Assembly: GCA_963978905.1 (NCBI GenBank)
Contig: OZ022259.1
Coordinates: 28,187,994 to 28,251,993, forward strand
Direction of reading: 5' to 3'
DNA from: Trichostrongylus colubriformis
Lineage: Eukaryota; Nematoda; Chromadorea; Rhabditida; Trichostrongylidae
Length of the DNA: 64,000 nt
The notes below the pieces were generated by a model. That model did not search any database. It was not told the DNA's origin and saw nothing but the letters and a program-made list of their open reading frames with translations. The translations under genes were made by a program, and so were the position numbers. Positions 42,915 through 55,300 of this stretch are shown piece by piece. How positions within the stretch are numbered: position 1 is the stretch's first letter; every line of letters begins with the position of its first letter.

Positions 42915-45480
42915 TTAGTCCTCCACGATTTAGGCCGCCTGTTATAGCCCTAAGATTGCAACAGCCCCTCCTAAGCGGTCCTACCCCATGCTGCAGTATT
43001 GGAGCTCTTCCAATTTGGAGGATAAGGCTCATCCTTATTGCTGTTCTCGGCAAGATGGAGACCCACAAGTAGCTTGCCAGCCTCTGTCGTAGAGGCTCGG
43101 TATACTCTGAAAAGTTAGCCATGCTCTCCCGAAGTAGACATTGGCTTTTTTGAAGAGAAACCCCGGACTGTCTCTCATGCACTTCCTATTCGTTGGAATG
43201 CAAGCTTTGGCTGGACCGAATGCATATCAACTGCACATGAAGAACTCTCACAAACACATGTAAGAGACGACTGCGTGGATACAGAAGGTATGAATCAGCC
43301 CAGCACAGCAGAAACCGGACTCATCCTTTGAATCCACCTGCGTCTCAAGGCATGTACTTGGTGGTCTGCGATCAACCCCCCCTGTACAATGCCTGGGATC
43401 GCACACGTAGACTTGCTACCTACGGCTCGAGATCCTTCAGCGAGAGTAGTAAATTCCCCTCATTCACCGAGAGAAATTCACTATAAGAAAAGAATTCAGA
43501 CAAAAGTTGAACACAGAATTAGTAAATCCAGTAGGGCCACTGCGAGAAGTAATTTTAGTCAATGACGGAAAATGACAGTCGAGAATTGAAGTAGTGCAAC
43601 AGAAGAAAGTGAATGAGAAGTGAATGAAACGGCTGAAAGCGTAAGAAATAAAACACCCTTGTCACTTCTTTCCTTTCGTCCCGCTGCATCATAACATAAC
43701 CGAAACGGATAGATTCAGACGATGGGTGTTATGCCAACCAGAACGAACGCTGCCCAGCCAACGTGACAACTCGACCATTGCAACACTGTAGCTCGAAGTG
43801 AAGGGTGGGTGAGACCGCGATGAAAATTCCGGAGCGCGTCTTTTCAACGCCAGTTTCGTCTCAAATCATCTTTCACGAGCTCGAGTGCTGCTTGCAAGAG
43901 ATATCGTTCCTAAATTTGCTTTCCTTCATTGTCCTTCTCCGATGCTTTAAAAGACAGTGACAGGAGAAATGTGGGTGACGACAGACGACAGCCGCGGAGG
44001 TTGCAAACCCATATGCAACCTAGGGGTGAAACCGAGTGTGAGCTTCTACTTCCAGTAGAAATATGGGTGGAGACCTAGATTTATCGATGCAGTTTCGAAT
44101 ACTTATTATAAGCAAGAATATCGTAATTGCAAAACCCAGCTGAGAAGAGAGTTAGCAGCGACTATGGTCTGCTTGCGATGATTCATCGGCGAAGCGCTTA
44201 GCTCCAAATGATTCACTAGGGTGGAGCAAACCCACCCTCACCCCATGTATAGAGCGTCAAGTTCACCGCTGTGCCACTGTGACCGTTCAGTTGAAAACAG
44301 TGAGCGCGTTTGTGAGTCACGTAAAGCAAAGAATCCTGCCGTTGAGTCATCTCAAGCAAACTTTGACCCCTCCTAATTTGCATAAAAAGAGCAGTTTTTC
44401 AGTTTTTATTTTCGTAATTGTAATGAATAGCCGATACCCTGTCGATACACCTAGGTCTCCTTAAAAATTCCCTAAGATCCGAAACCATTCCCTGGTAAGG
44501 GCACTGTTGTATAAGTGGCGAAGTTCTAGGAGGAAAAATTTTTTAACAGCTGCTACCTGTTTTAGCACCTGCATGTTTTCTGAATCGACCTCTTATTTCA
44601 TGGGTTTGACCGTCACATTCTGTTTTTCGTCTTTCTTACTATTAGGAACAAGCATCTCGACTTTTTCATTCAATAACCTTTACATATCGGATATGAACTA
44701 CTCTTACCACTACCATTAAAATTTTCCAAAAGTTTTGATAGAAGTTTTACCTAAACTACTGCAATCCCGCCTTCCTTTCACCCCGACCTCTCACCTACTT
44801 ATACACTATAACATTTTAATTGGCCCATTCTTGAGTTCGTGAGAAGTGAAAGCGTTACTAGGTGCTAGTGTTGTTGAATTCCTACGAATTCTTGATCATA
44901 ATAATAGAATACGCTAGAACACATTTCGGTCTAGCTTACTTCTTCCTACGATCGATCACTGTTCAATTCTGCACTGTCTAGCGCGATGATATGGCGATTT
45001 TTGGTTTACTTCCATTCCAAGTTTCATCGCATTCACTTCATTGATCATTAACTTACTAAAATTTTGGCACGTGCCATGCACCACATATGAGGGTTGCCCA
45101 CAAAATCATATTCATGTCGAACTTCTCGAATTAAATATTGATTTTGACGTTTTCTGTATTTATTAGCTGCTGAATTTCGCCGTAGCTTAATGCGAAAATT
45201 ATTGACAAATTTTGAGACAGATTCATTCCAACGAGAACACCATCGGGTGAGTTAAAATGGGGTGGAGGAGATGCACAATTTTAATCGACATCGAAGCTTA
45301 TTATCCTCCATAGCCTTAGGCTAAAGCAGATGGGACAGATACTTTGGCAGATGCTTTCCCATGAAGGAGGGCGATATGAATTTTAGCTTATGAAAAGGCT
45401 CCTCCGAGTTAAGGAATTGTAAGCACTTCCTTGTGTAAGGAGAAAGTGGGAGTGAAATTAAGATGACATTTTCTATGAAA
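42915..45480. other. Intergenic, possible RTE 5' end then unrecognised
   Basis: 42915-43200 may be the RTE 5' leader. A short palindrome ggttgcaaacccatatgcaacc is at 43999-44020. No gene recognised. Confidence 0.3.
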
Positions 45481-45625
45481 ATAAATATCCCACTTCAGAA
45501 GAATTGATTTGTGACAAAAGTCACATTGGAGAAGCACGCCTTGAGGTCTCTTCCGCGATCCCGCAGCGAGACCATTCAAGCTGCCCCGCATCCACTGGGC
45601 GAGTTGCTGTGAGGGAGGCCATCGC
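45480..45625. repeat. Dispersed repeat family R7, copy 2
   Basis: Shares tcccacttcagaag, gcacgccttgaggtctcttccgcgatcccgcagcg with the other R7 copies. A mariner relic begins 55 bases to its right. Confidence 0.5.
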
Positions 45626-45680
45626 GGCTGACTGACTTAGCATCTCGTCCGTCTACATCTTTCCATGAGCTAGTTATGTA

Positions 45681-46740
45681 TTAGGTTGTCCAGAAAGTTC
45701 TCAGCGTTTCGAGTGTTTCACTTTGGACGATCATAACTTTCTTAATCCTCATCTGATTTAGTCGAAGTAGGCACCGGTCGAATCAGCACACTTTTGCCAT
45801 TGTGACAACAGTCGATAAATCCCATCAAAGAAAGAACTGGGTGGTTGAGAATCCACGAAATCTGCGAAGACTTTTTCAGCCTGGTCCTGATTGATGGAGT
45901 ATTTTCCAGCAAGGAGGTGCTGGAATTTTCGAAAATGAGATAGTCGGTGGGTGAAAGGTTCGGAGAATTCGTGCGTGAGGTAGAACTTCAACCCCAATTC
46001 GTTCAATTTATGTATAGTGATTTGTGAAACGTGTGAGTGGCGTTGTCATCAAAAGAATACAACCACTTCTGTTGAGAAGTTCTGGCTGCAGCTGACGCAA
46101 TTTTCGGTATCGTCGACTTCTTCACAGTAGAACTCTGCTGTGATGGTTTGGCCGGTGATAAAAAGTTATAGTGGATCACATCAGCCAGTGACCACCACAC
46201 AGTGGGCAGAATCCTTTTTTCGTGAGGATTCGGCTTTGGAAATTGCCCTCGGTGATTCGTCTACATTCAACCACTGCTCGGAAAGTTTCCCCTTAACACA
46301 CATGATACACTTTTCATCACAGGCGACGATTCTGTCCTAAAACGGGTCTCTGTTGCGCAAAAGCAGTGAAGAAGAAACCTCGAGACGTGTCAGTTTCTGC
46401 GGGTCACTCAAATTGAGAGGCACTCACTTGCCCATTTTTTCACCTTCTTAAAGCGTTTCAGACCATCCGCAACAGTGGATTTCTGCAATCTTTCTACTGT
46501 TTGGGATGGGTCAGCCTCTAGAAATGCCTTCAGATCCTCGTCAGGTATTGCTTAAGGTCGACCGCTGCGAGGTTCATCTTCAAGGCTGAAATCTCCAGAA
46601 CGGAATTGTTGAACCATTGTCGCACGGTGCTTTTTCTAACACCATTGGATCCCACACCTGGTTAGTTTTTTCGAGCTACCTTTCGAGCTGAACTTTTTCG
46701 ATCTCATGTAGTTGCCCATTCATATGGATTTCACCGACGG
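45681..46740 (-). mobile_element. mariner transposon relic
   Basis: Left terminus TTAGGTTGTCCAGAAAGTTC next to TA. The minus strand reads, with frameshifts, the mariner transposase from STVRQWFN and SALKMNL (near 46590-46640), through DEDLKAFLEADPSQTV (near 46500-46550), to the C-terminal block 46006-45758 ending LLSQWQKCADSTGAYFD, the standard mariner C-terminus. The opposite terminal repeat was not found, so the 5' side is lost or rearranged. Confidence 0.8.
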
Positions 46741-49377
46741 GAACTTCGCAAGTGATTGTTTTTTGATTTGAGGGTGATAAGTAGCAGATATGTTTGGGAG
46801 ATTGAAGCATCGACGTAGGTGAGTAATTTTTGGTTCATTAAGTGGGTTCTTGACGGAAGCGTAAAATCCTTTAATCTCCACCACATCCTTTGCAACGCTT
46901 CCATCCAAAACTTCTTTAGCCATCTACTCTGGCTAAAACCACTGCTCAGAACCTTCCGCTCCTGCTGAATGCACTCGCTCTTATCGTGTGATGATGGACA
47001 GGTGGAGCATTGAAAAAAAGCGCCGCTGCCCCGTTCACATGGCGGGCTAATTCCTCGAACTGAATCTCCGTCAATGAGTCCTTTTACGTCCCCGATTTCG
47101 TTGGGTAAGTAGGAATGTGCTGGAATGGGGGAGAGAGTATAGGTCATGTGAACCTTCCGAAGCCATCACGACTTTGAATGGAAGTCAAATACATGACGCA
47201 TCATCAATTTCATGTATTACACTATGACATCATGCATATTGTGATACCGTGCCTTTCTTGCCCATTAAAAACCCCGAATAGGTTTACTGCGTCACTTTTT
47301 ATCAGCTCTGTTCCATTAAGGGCTGTGTTTTGACAGACTCATAATGACATGAACATTTTATGGAGGACACTTTACGATCTCGGCCCTTTTTCTGGGGCTT
47401 CACTTCTTTTTATCTCATTATGCACTCCTCCTTTCACTGCCTCTCCATGACCAGTTGCCAAGTCGCGCTGATAATTGAAACACCATCTTGACTTACAAAT
47501 GATCTTAGGACCTGGGTATTGCTCTGACAAGGGAAGGACCACAGGTCGCAGTGGCCATTCGGAAGGGGTACATATGGTTCGACGTATATTCGGACGCTGA
47601 TCTCGAATCTGTATTCGAAATTTGCAGAACGACTTTCTGGGCGGAGTTACGGAGGTTTTTTTTGAAAAAAACAGTACTATCATATGGTAAATTTGGAAGC
47701 CCATGGCACGCGAGCCAGACATTCTTACGCAAAACCAAGATGATTTTCGTGTTCAGGGAGTAAAATTACCCCAAGGGACAAGTTTCTAGCCGATTCGAGA
47801 ACTTGACCAAATTTCGGAAAAATTCGTGGGCTATTTGGTGGCAGCACACTCAACAAAGGAGGAGTCGTTGACCCTTGCCTAGGAAATGCCCCTATTTGAC
47901 GCTTGTTTCGTACATTTAGTGCGATGGGCAAGTGTGAAAGGTATGTGTAGGCTATCCTGTTCAGGTTCAGGGTTTTCCGTAGAAGAAAATTCAAAAACTA
48001 CCACTTTATCCCCTGGCCACCCCCAATTTTCCGAAGTTGGACCAAAAACTGGATTTGGTTGAAAATTTTCACAGAGGAGTAATTCGACCTTCTGTGCCCG
48101 AATATCATAATCTTTTTACGCAACAACGCCTATTTCGTGTGGTACGGGATTCTCTTCGACTTGGTATCCTTCCCTTGTGAGCAGTGTTAGTAGTTATAAA
48201 TAAAGTGGCAGAATGTTGGGTGCGATAGGTTCTAGTACAAGGAAACGTCCAGGAGTGAGAGAAAAGCACTTACTGTCAATTAAACACAAAATGCAAAAGA
48301 ATCCGCACCGGCGGGGAGAAAAGTCACGATTCCTGTCCTGCAGATCCGAAACACTACCAGTGAGCCACTCAGGCCGTTGCTTGCTTAGCAAGCGGCCGTG
48401 CTGATGAAACAGTGCCTCGTCACAGAAAAACCTCCATAACTTTGCCCAGAGAATCGTTCTGCAAATTTCGAATACAGATTCGGGATCAGCGTCCGAAAAT
48501 GCGTCGGACCATATGTATCCCATTCCGAATGGCCACTTCGACCTGGGGTCCTTCCCTTGTGAGATAACAGAAAGTATTTTTTGTTGTACACGAAACGATT
48601 CGTCATTTTTGTAAAGAACACTCCAAAATTCACCCAATAATCGGAAATATCGATGATTAGCACACTATACTACAGGCTCATTAAGATAACCCTAGCCCTA
48701 AATTGGATGTATTGAGCGCGTATGGACGCGTACGTCCATGGCTGCCGTTTCTCTCTGACATCCCAATCTTTCGTTGTCTCTAATCGTCTAGCCTCTACTC
48801 TCACGTTCTTCCTTGACCGTATTCCGGAACATGCTCATGGCCAGCCGCGCGAGACTCAAGTTCCCCTGAATCCTTTTGCGTAATCCTGGCTGGAGAGCCC
48901 CTTATGGATAGCATCAGACTTTCATTTTCGAGCACAGTAAGCTACGATCCTTCACCGCAGAACGTACCTTCAGAGCTTTGAGGTAAATCATCTTTTCACG
49001 AAATCTTTGAAAGCTTTTAAACTGTGCAAGGCAATGATCATCCTACTTCCGCTGAGTGACATCACAGAGTCTGAAAAATTGGGAGTAGACTGTAGGTCAT
49101 GGCTACTGACTCTTCAGACGAGCATTTACTTTGCCTGTCTCACTCAGGCGTATTGTAGTCTTTGCAGACAATCTGTAAACAGTCGTGTTTTGTTTGTGCT
49201 ACTGTTATCAGCGGATGCTATTGCTAACTAATTCGCTTTTTATGAGCTCGTTTATATTCTGAGGACCGCTGCGCATTTCTTATCATCTCTTATGCACTAT
49301 GCAACCCCTCCTCCCAAGGTTCGACTCTCATCGATTTCCGTTATTTCCTGAGTTGACCAATTTGTAGGGTTGCGTAG
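46741..49377. other. Intergenic upstream of the exchanger gene
   Basis: Holds inverted repeat R6. The 49300-49377 stretch is pyrimidine-rich with acceptor-like tttgtag and gcgtag before the exchanger ATG, suited to trans-splicing. Confidence 0.35.
47505..48580. repeat. Large inverted repeat R6
   Basis: The arm 47510-47670 (gacaagggaaggacc..cgcagtggccattcgga.. cggacgctgatctcgaatctg..ttgcagaacga) is inverted at 48425-48575. About 750 bp of non-repeated sequence separates the arms. A single-copy relative of the arm lies near 59150-59240. Possibly a non-autonomous DNA transposon; clean ends were not found. Confidence 0.6.
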
Positions 49378-52300
49378 ATGCTTGGCATCTTCATCCTTTT
49401 ATCATGGCTAACGATGAGCAATGCCGATACAGCGACGTCAACAACGGTTCTGAATTCCACAAATACCTATGGTGGCAACCAGGATGTTTGCCAAATTTGG
49501 AAAAATATGACCTCACAAGGTTCGTTCACTAGAAGTATAACCCAAAGTGCTCTGCCCCTCGTAGTCTGAGCCTGGATGATTAATTTGGTATTTTCATCAC
49601 GGAGCAGCGCTAGCCCCAACCGCGCGATGTTAGCTGAGGTGTGTGAGCCATTGCGACAGAAAATTCGCGTTGCAGCGCCCGGCGCGCGACGCGATGGTGC
49701 GAGCTATGCGCGCTATATTAAATGGGTCTGAGGCGATAACGATGCTCTACGGCTCATCTTGGGCGTAATCGCTTCAGGACTCAACAAGTACGGCACCCCT
49801 AACTCGCAATATCTCGCGGCGCAGCAACCGGAAACGCCGATCTTCTGCCTTGATGGCTCACACCCGCTGATATGGCAGTAGCGATTGGTATTCAAGTGCT
49901 GGCTATTTGTGGTGTATCAGACCAACAGCGGACGTGGGCAGCTGTGCTTGCGGGAAAGCCCGATTGCATTCCAACAATCTACAGCTGCGTGGGCGAGTCA
50001 TAACTTCTACGCCCGTAATTAAAACATGCGCTATGTGCTAAGACACTGGTCTTATCTACTGTAGATTATAATAGTAGTTTCCAACCCACTAAAATGAGCA
50101 ATTCATGAACATTTTTTGGACAGCCAGACATTTTTCAAGTCACCCAAGCAATTTTTCAAAGAGGCTTTTAGACCATTTAGAACAATATTCAAATCAAAAT
50201 AGATATTTGCATAGCACTTCAGACAATTCTCGAATCAGTGAGTATCTTTCTCATCCAGACGGATACATTTTTATTGGTTTTTTCGTTTTTTCCTTGTTAA
50301 TTTGGTATAACCTTCTAGAAGAACTTCCAGGAAGTCATAAGAAAGCGAAACTCCTCTTCTTCAGGGTTCAGTACTGCTTCTTAAAGTGCTAATGAAGCCT
50401 TCGTTCGAGATCTGTGCTGGGATTTGATCTCTCAGAGACAGAAAACACTGATAAGTACTGGTGAAGTCTCTCCAACTCATCTTGAACTCATGGCCCATGA
50501 TAACCCTATTACTCTGGTTTCGCGCCTTCAAAATGGATCACATCGAGTATGCGTTCTCACTTATGTCGAGCCTTTCGCCATCAACTTCTATTCGTACCTC
50601 ACCTGTACTCTGAGGAACTCTGGGACGGTGAAATTGCAGATGCATAATGAGGGTCAGAGATCTTCCTGTGCTAGCTGGGCCACAGAACTCAAGCATCCTC
50701 GGATCATCGTGATCAGGGTAATTAAGCAGCACAGCGCCGAGAGCAGACTGGAGAAGTTGGAGGAGCATTTCCATACTCTCTCCATCAGAAAGTAAATATT
50801 ACTAATCCACGTTTCAGGAGGATTTGCCACATTCGCATCAGCTCTATTCAAAAATCCCATTACGCTCACCTATGTCCCCAATACATTTCACTGAGTATGT
50901 AGATAGTGACGGAGCATTTCTTGCCCGACTTGAGTGGCAAACATTCATTTCGAATTGAAAAAACCAAGTTGATTTGAGCAATCTCCTAAATATTTCGAAA
51001 TCGTTCAAATTGACTTGAAGGACGTTCTGGGTATTTTGAATCGTGTCCGGTTGAGAGTATGAATGGTACACACGCTCGTTGACGTCCTGTAAGCACGGGC
51101 AAGTATTAGACTAGGAAAATTTTCAGTATGACGACCTTCACGCACTTCACGAAAAGGCAGTTTCCATACGACCCCCTCCCTTCATTCTTTATCAATTTCT
51201 TTATATTTTCGCGAGTTACGTGAAAGTGGTTTTACGTGCAAGTGAGGGTTTGTTATTCTTTCACAAAATGTTCTTCCGCATCTTTCCCCTCGAGCCTAGG
51301 CTGGAATACCGTGGCCTAAAATTGTGCCTCGTACTCACTGTCAAAATGAACGGTCATAGGCAGCATTGGAGGAAATTCGGACGAAAAGTAAAGAAATAGT
51401 GAATCTGAAAGTCGAGATGCCTAGTAACAGGACTGTAAAAAAACGGAAGGAAATGGCCAAAAACCTGAGAAATAGGGGCCTCTCCTCTCACTGGTCCTCA
51501 ACGGGGACGACCTTTCCGTCAAAGGCGGATACTCCGAGCTAATTTCCATTGGAATGCTGCCAAGTAAACACAAGAGGATGGTTGGAAATGCGACAGCATC
51601 TTTTTTGTGGAGTGAAGATTCTGGCTAAAACTGCGAAAGCGCGCTGCAATACTTTCGATCTCATCGCATATCCTTGGCCGCTCTCATCGTAGCCAGCCAG
51701 GGATCCGTCGATAGGAGGCGGGGTCGATTATCAAAAGGCGGCAGTTCTTATCCGTTGCGCCGTTCCTACAGCTCAGAGGCGCACTTTTTCACCGCGATTT
51801 CGCCACAGATAGCCTTCTTAGGCTCATAGTTTCTATGTAAGTAACTACTTTCAGGGATTTCTCAATAACCATATTACCCCTAATCTTGCCTTTAATGTCA
51901 TCTGTGAACATTGTGTGGAGAAGTTGACGAAAAAGACAAAGAATGGTTGTGTGTAAGAGAATAATATGTTTGTCGGGCTGAGTGGTGTGATGGTGCGCAA
52001 TCAGGGTATACCGGGAGTCCAGGATTCCTGAACAGGGTGTCGTTTTCGATGGGTGGGAGGTGGGGTGGTGGGTATTGGTAATGGCAGATGTCAGAAATGG
52101 TTCCACGCTAGATGGAAGTGGAACGTGCCGTCAGCTGACTGGTTATGTAATAAAATATGATTGAATTTGAGTGATCAACACAAAAATTACTGTGATCAAA
52201 TATTTGGTAAAACTGTGCAATTGGCATACTGATACTGTAGAGTTTACGTAGATGTTGGAAGGGGGCGTATTTGGTCTCCGTTAAGAAAGGTCGTATGAGG

Positions 52301-55300
52301 CGGCATTCTAGTCGACACCTGTGTGGCTCTGTGGCAATAGGCGAATGTTGGAGACAAAAAAGCCGAAGTATGTTGGAAAACGTGAGCAAAAGGAAGAACG
52401 AAAACCATCGACATTTGAAAAGATGCTGCCGCGAAAACAGCCTTCCAGCGTTTTGCCACGACCCCAAGCACGTGATCATCCCCGGAATTTGATTCGTTAT
52501 CAAATAAATTCCGCAATCTCTGTGGACCTGAACTTTTTGGAGTGTAGCAAACTCGTTTTGCATCCACGGCATAAGTTACTGACATAATCAATTTCCCGTA
52601 AAGCTCAGTTGTGACGCGATGTCGTTGAAAAATTGAGTGCTTCCCTTGTGACGGTCATAAGTTCTTTCACAGGTGATCTATCATAATAGTACTTCCTTCT
52701 CTTATTTCTTTTTTTCTTTTTCCTTTCTCTTTCCCTTTTTTGTTTTCTTTTTCTTGCTTTGCTGGATATTTGCGCTAGTCTCACTGAGCTTCTTTAATTC
52801 AGTTAGGAATACGAAGATGGTATCTAATCTAGTGTGCTGCATCTCAAAGGAACCGGAATGGGTCTGAAGAATGCGGAAGTTGCAAAGAAATTATCATTTT
52901 GTAAAGAACATCCAAAATTAGAAGCGATAATCGGTAGAAAAACCCGGATCCAAAAGCGCGGCAATCCATTGCGTCTTGTGCGGAATTCCAAATGACTGCG
53001 GCAAGTCGTACTGTTGGCGCCGCTAGTGCGACGCCGCGAAGCGAAAATTCGACCAATCGCCACACACTCCTGATCGTGTCATCTGTTCTCCTAGCGCCTA
53101 TATGTCACGCGCGGCAAACACGCGGAAGCGTCGCATTGCTGATAAAGAACGCCCCCCTCACCGTAGAGTCAATTTCCCGCGGCTTCTGCACCCTGAACTC
53201 ACACTACAAGCCTTTTTGAACAAAGTATAGGCCAGTACCTCAGGCAGAGGAAGGGATCGTCCTCTTACCCCTTTACAAGACGAAGGTCTCCGGAAGAGGT
53301 CTTCTTTGAACAACTCAGGAAAGGGAACTCGTTTGTGCGGTGTTTTCCTAGCTGTAAGGAATCAAAATGAAATGTTTACTTATGATCCTGTTGACTTTAA
53401 CGCAATTTCTGTGAAATACAATTCAAGAACGAAGTGATAAGGCTCGGCAAACAAACCGATGAAAAACCGAGAATGCGGTTTTAAAACTCTTGGCCAGTGG
53501 CAGGAATCTCAAGGTTACAAGCATTCAAGGGGAGGTGAATTTTGATTCAAAGGTGTTCGCGCATGGAAAAATGAGTCTCTCTGTTACCATATGTAATATT
53601 ATGTTGCATTTGCTCACTAAGGGTTGCATGCAAAGTTTGACGCCCAAAAGTGAGAATCGGATTGAGAATCAATCTCGAGAAAACGAGGTCGGTCTATAGG
53701 GAAAGTTTGGTTCTGAATGTTATCCTAAAAATAAATAAATAAATTCATAGCTTAATAAATAGATTTTGTGATCGAAATGCAACAATCCTGGTCGACGGCC
53801 GCCGTGCTGTCTTATCACACCTACTTCAACCCGTTCTTTCTGAAACAGAAGCGGCCAAACTCCAAATGTGATCCTTCGAATTTTAGAAGTGTGCGACTAT
53901 GTTAATTATCACGACGACATATGTGAAGGAGGTGGATACCTGTTGTGGTCACAGTATGTGGAATGCCAATTCGATACGGCGAAAAAGGTTTTATTTTGTG
54001 GATTTTTCGTGGCCTCTAGATATCAATCATAGTAGTGTGTAAGGGCAATCGAGACCCTTTAGCACTCAAAAGTTTCTTTGAGGGCTCGAGCGTAATCGAT
54101 GCAGTAGCACTACATTTTCAAATTATCCATGAACCGAAAGTGTACAACATAACACGCGGAGACAAACTGAATCGATATCCTATCACCGCTCTTCACACTT
54201 TTCTTAACAAAAAGGTTTCAGGAGTTCTGCGATAAGGACATCACAACATTTCGAACTATTCCTGTATCACCTGTATCACCTGTCGTCCCGTTATTCGATT
54301 CGTCCCTGTCGCGAGCAAAAGCAGTCCAGTGAACGTTTCTGGCCCCAGGGACACGTGGCGTCTCGTTCCTTTCGTGCAGAGCTTCCGTGAAGAAGTCTGA
54401 ACATCGGGCCTGGTCGTCCAGGTGTTCGTTTGACGTCCCGAGAATCCAGTCGGTAACCGCTCTGCTGCAACGGTCATCGCGTAAGCATGACGTGTCCCGC
54501 CCATCTAATCTTCGATTCTTTGGCAAATACGACGGTGTCCCTGATTGATCGACGACGGGGTTCGGAACTCCGAATTCCCCTGTGCACTTGCATGTACCGG
54601 GATACACCGGGCATCGTCCTCTCGATGGCGCGTCGGATGACGCCGACCGCATGCTCCTCCTGCTTACGTAGAGTCCAAGTCTCTGAGGCGTATGTTAGGG
54701 CAGGAAGGACAGTGGAATCGAAGAGATGGGCGCGGAGCCGGATGTCCTTCGTCTTCTTCACTACTCCCACGATGGTCTTGAAGGCTCCTCAAGCCGCTCT
54801 TTTCCTCCTGCTCAGCTTTGGTGCTAAGTCGTTCATCATATCGACTTCCCGACCTACACATAGCTGAAGCATTCGGTGATGTTCGTTCCGTTAAGCGTGA
54901 ATGGGGCATCATGTACCAATCTGTTTCTCATGAACATCGTCTTCGTCAAGTTCAGCTGCAGACCGATCTTTCCACACTCGCAGTCGAAATCGGCTAGCAT
55001 CCGTTCCGCTTGCTGGATTGTCGGTGTTATCAGCACAATGTCGTCAGTGAAGCGGAGGTGGTGTAGCCGGCTATTAACCTTCACTCCAATCCTTCCCATT
55101 CCAATTGACACATGACGTTCTCAAGGGCGGCGCTGAATAGTTTAGGCGAAACAGTGTCTCCTTGTCGAACCACTCCCTTCGCGTCGATGATGTTCCTTGT
55201 AGAATGGCGAGCTCCTGGTCGTGAAGTTGCTGTAGAGCTCACGAAGCTTCTTATATACTGAGTAGGCACACCCTGGTTCCCCAGGGCTTTCATAACCGCT

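Noticed and set aside
50105..50392. Frame with a TM-like segment as an exchanger or separate gene exon
   Set aside because: No family similarity, no matching acceptor/donor phase, and exons 1 and 2 of the exchanger join without it.
52100..52600. Overlapping frames on both strands as a transposase relic
   Set aside because: I could not find a consistent DDE block in any frame; left unassigned.
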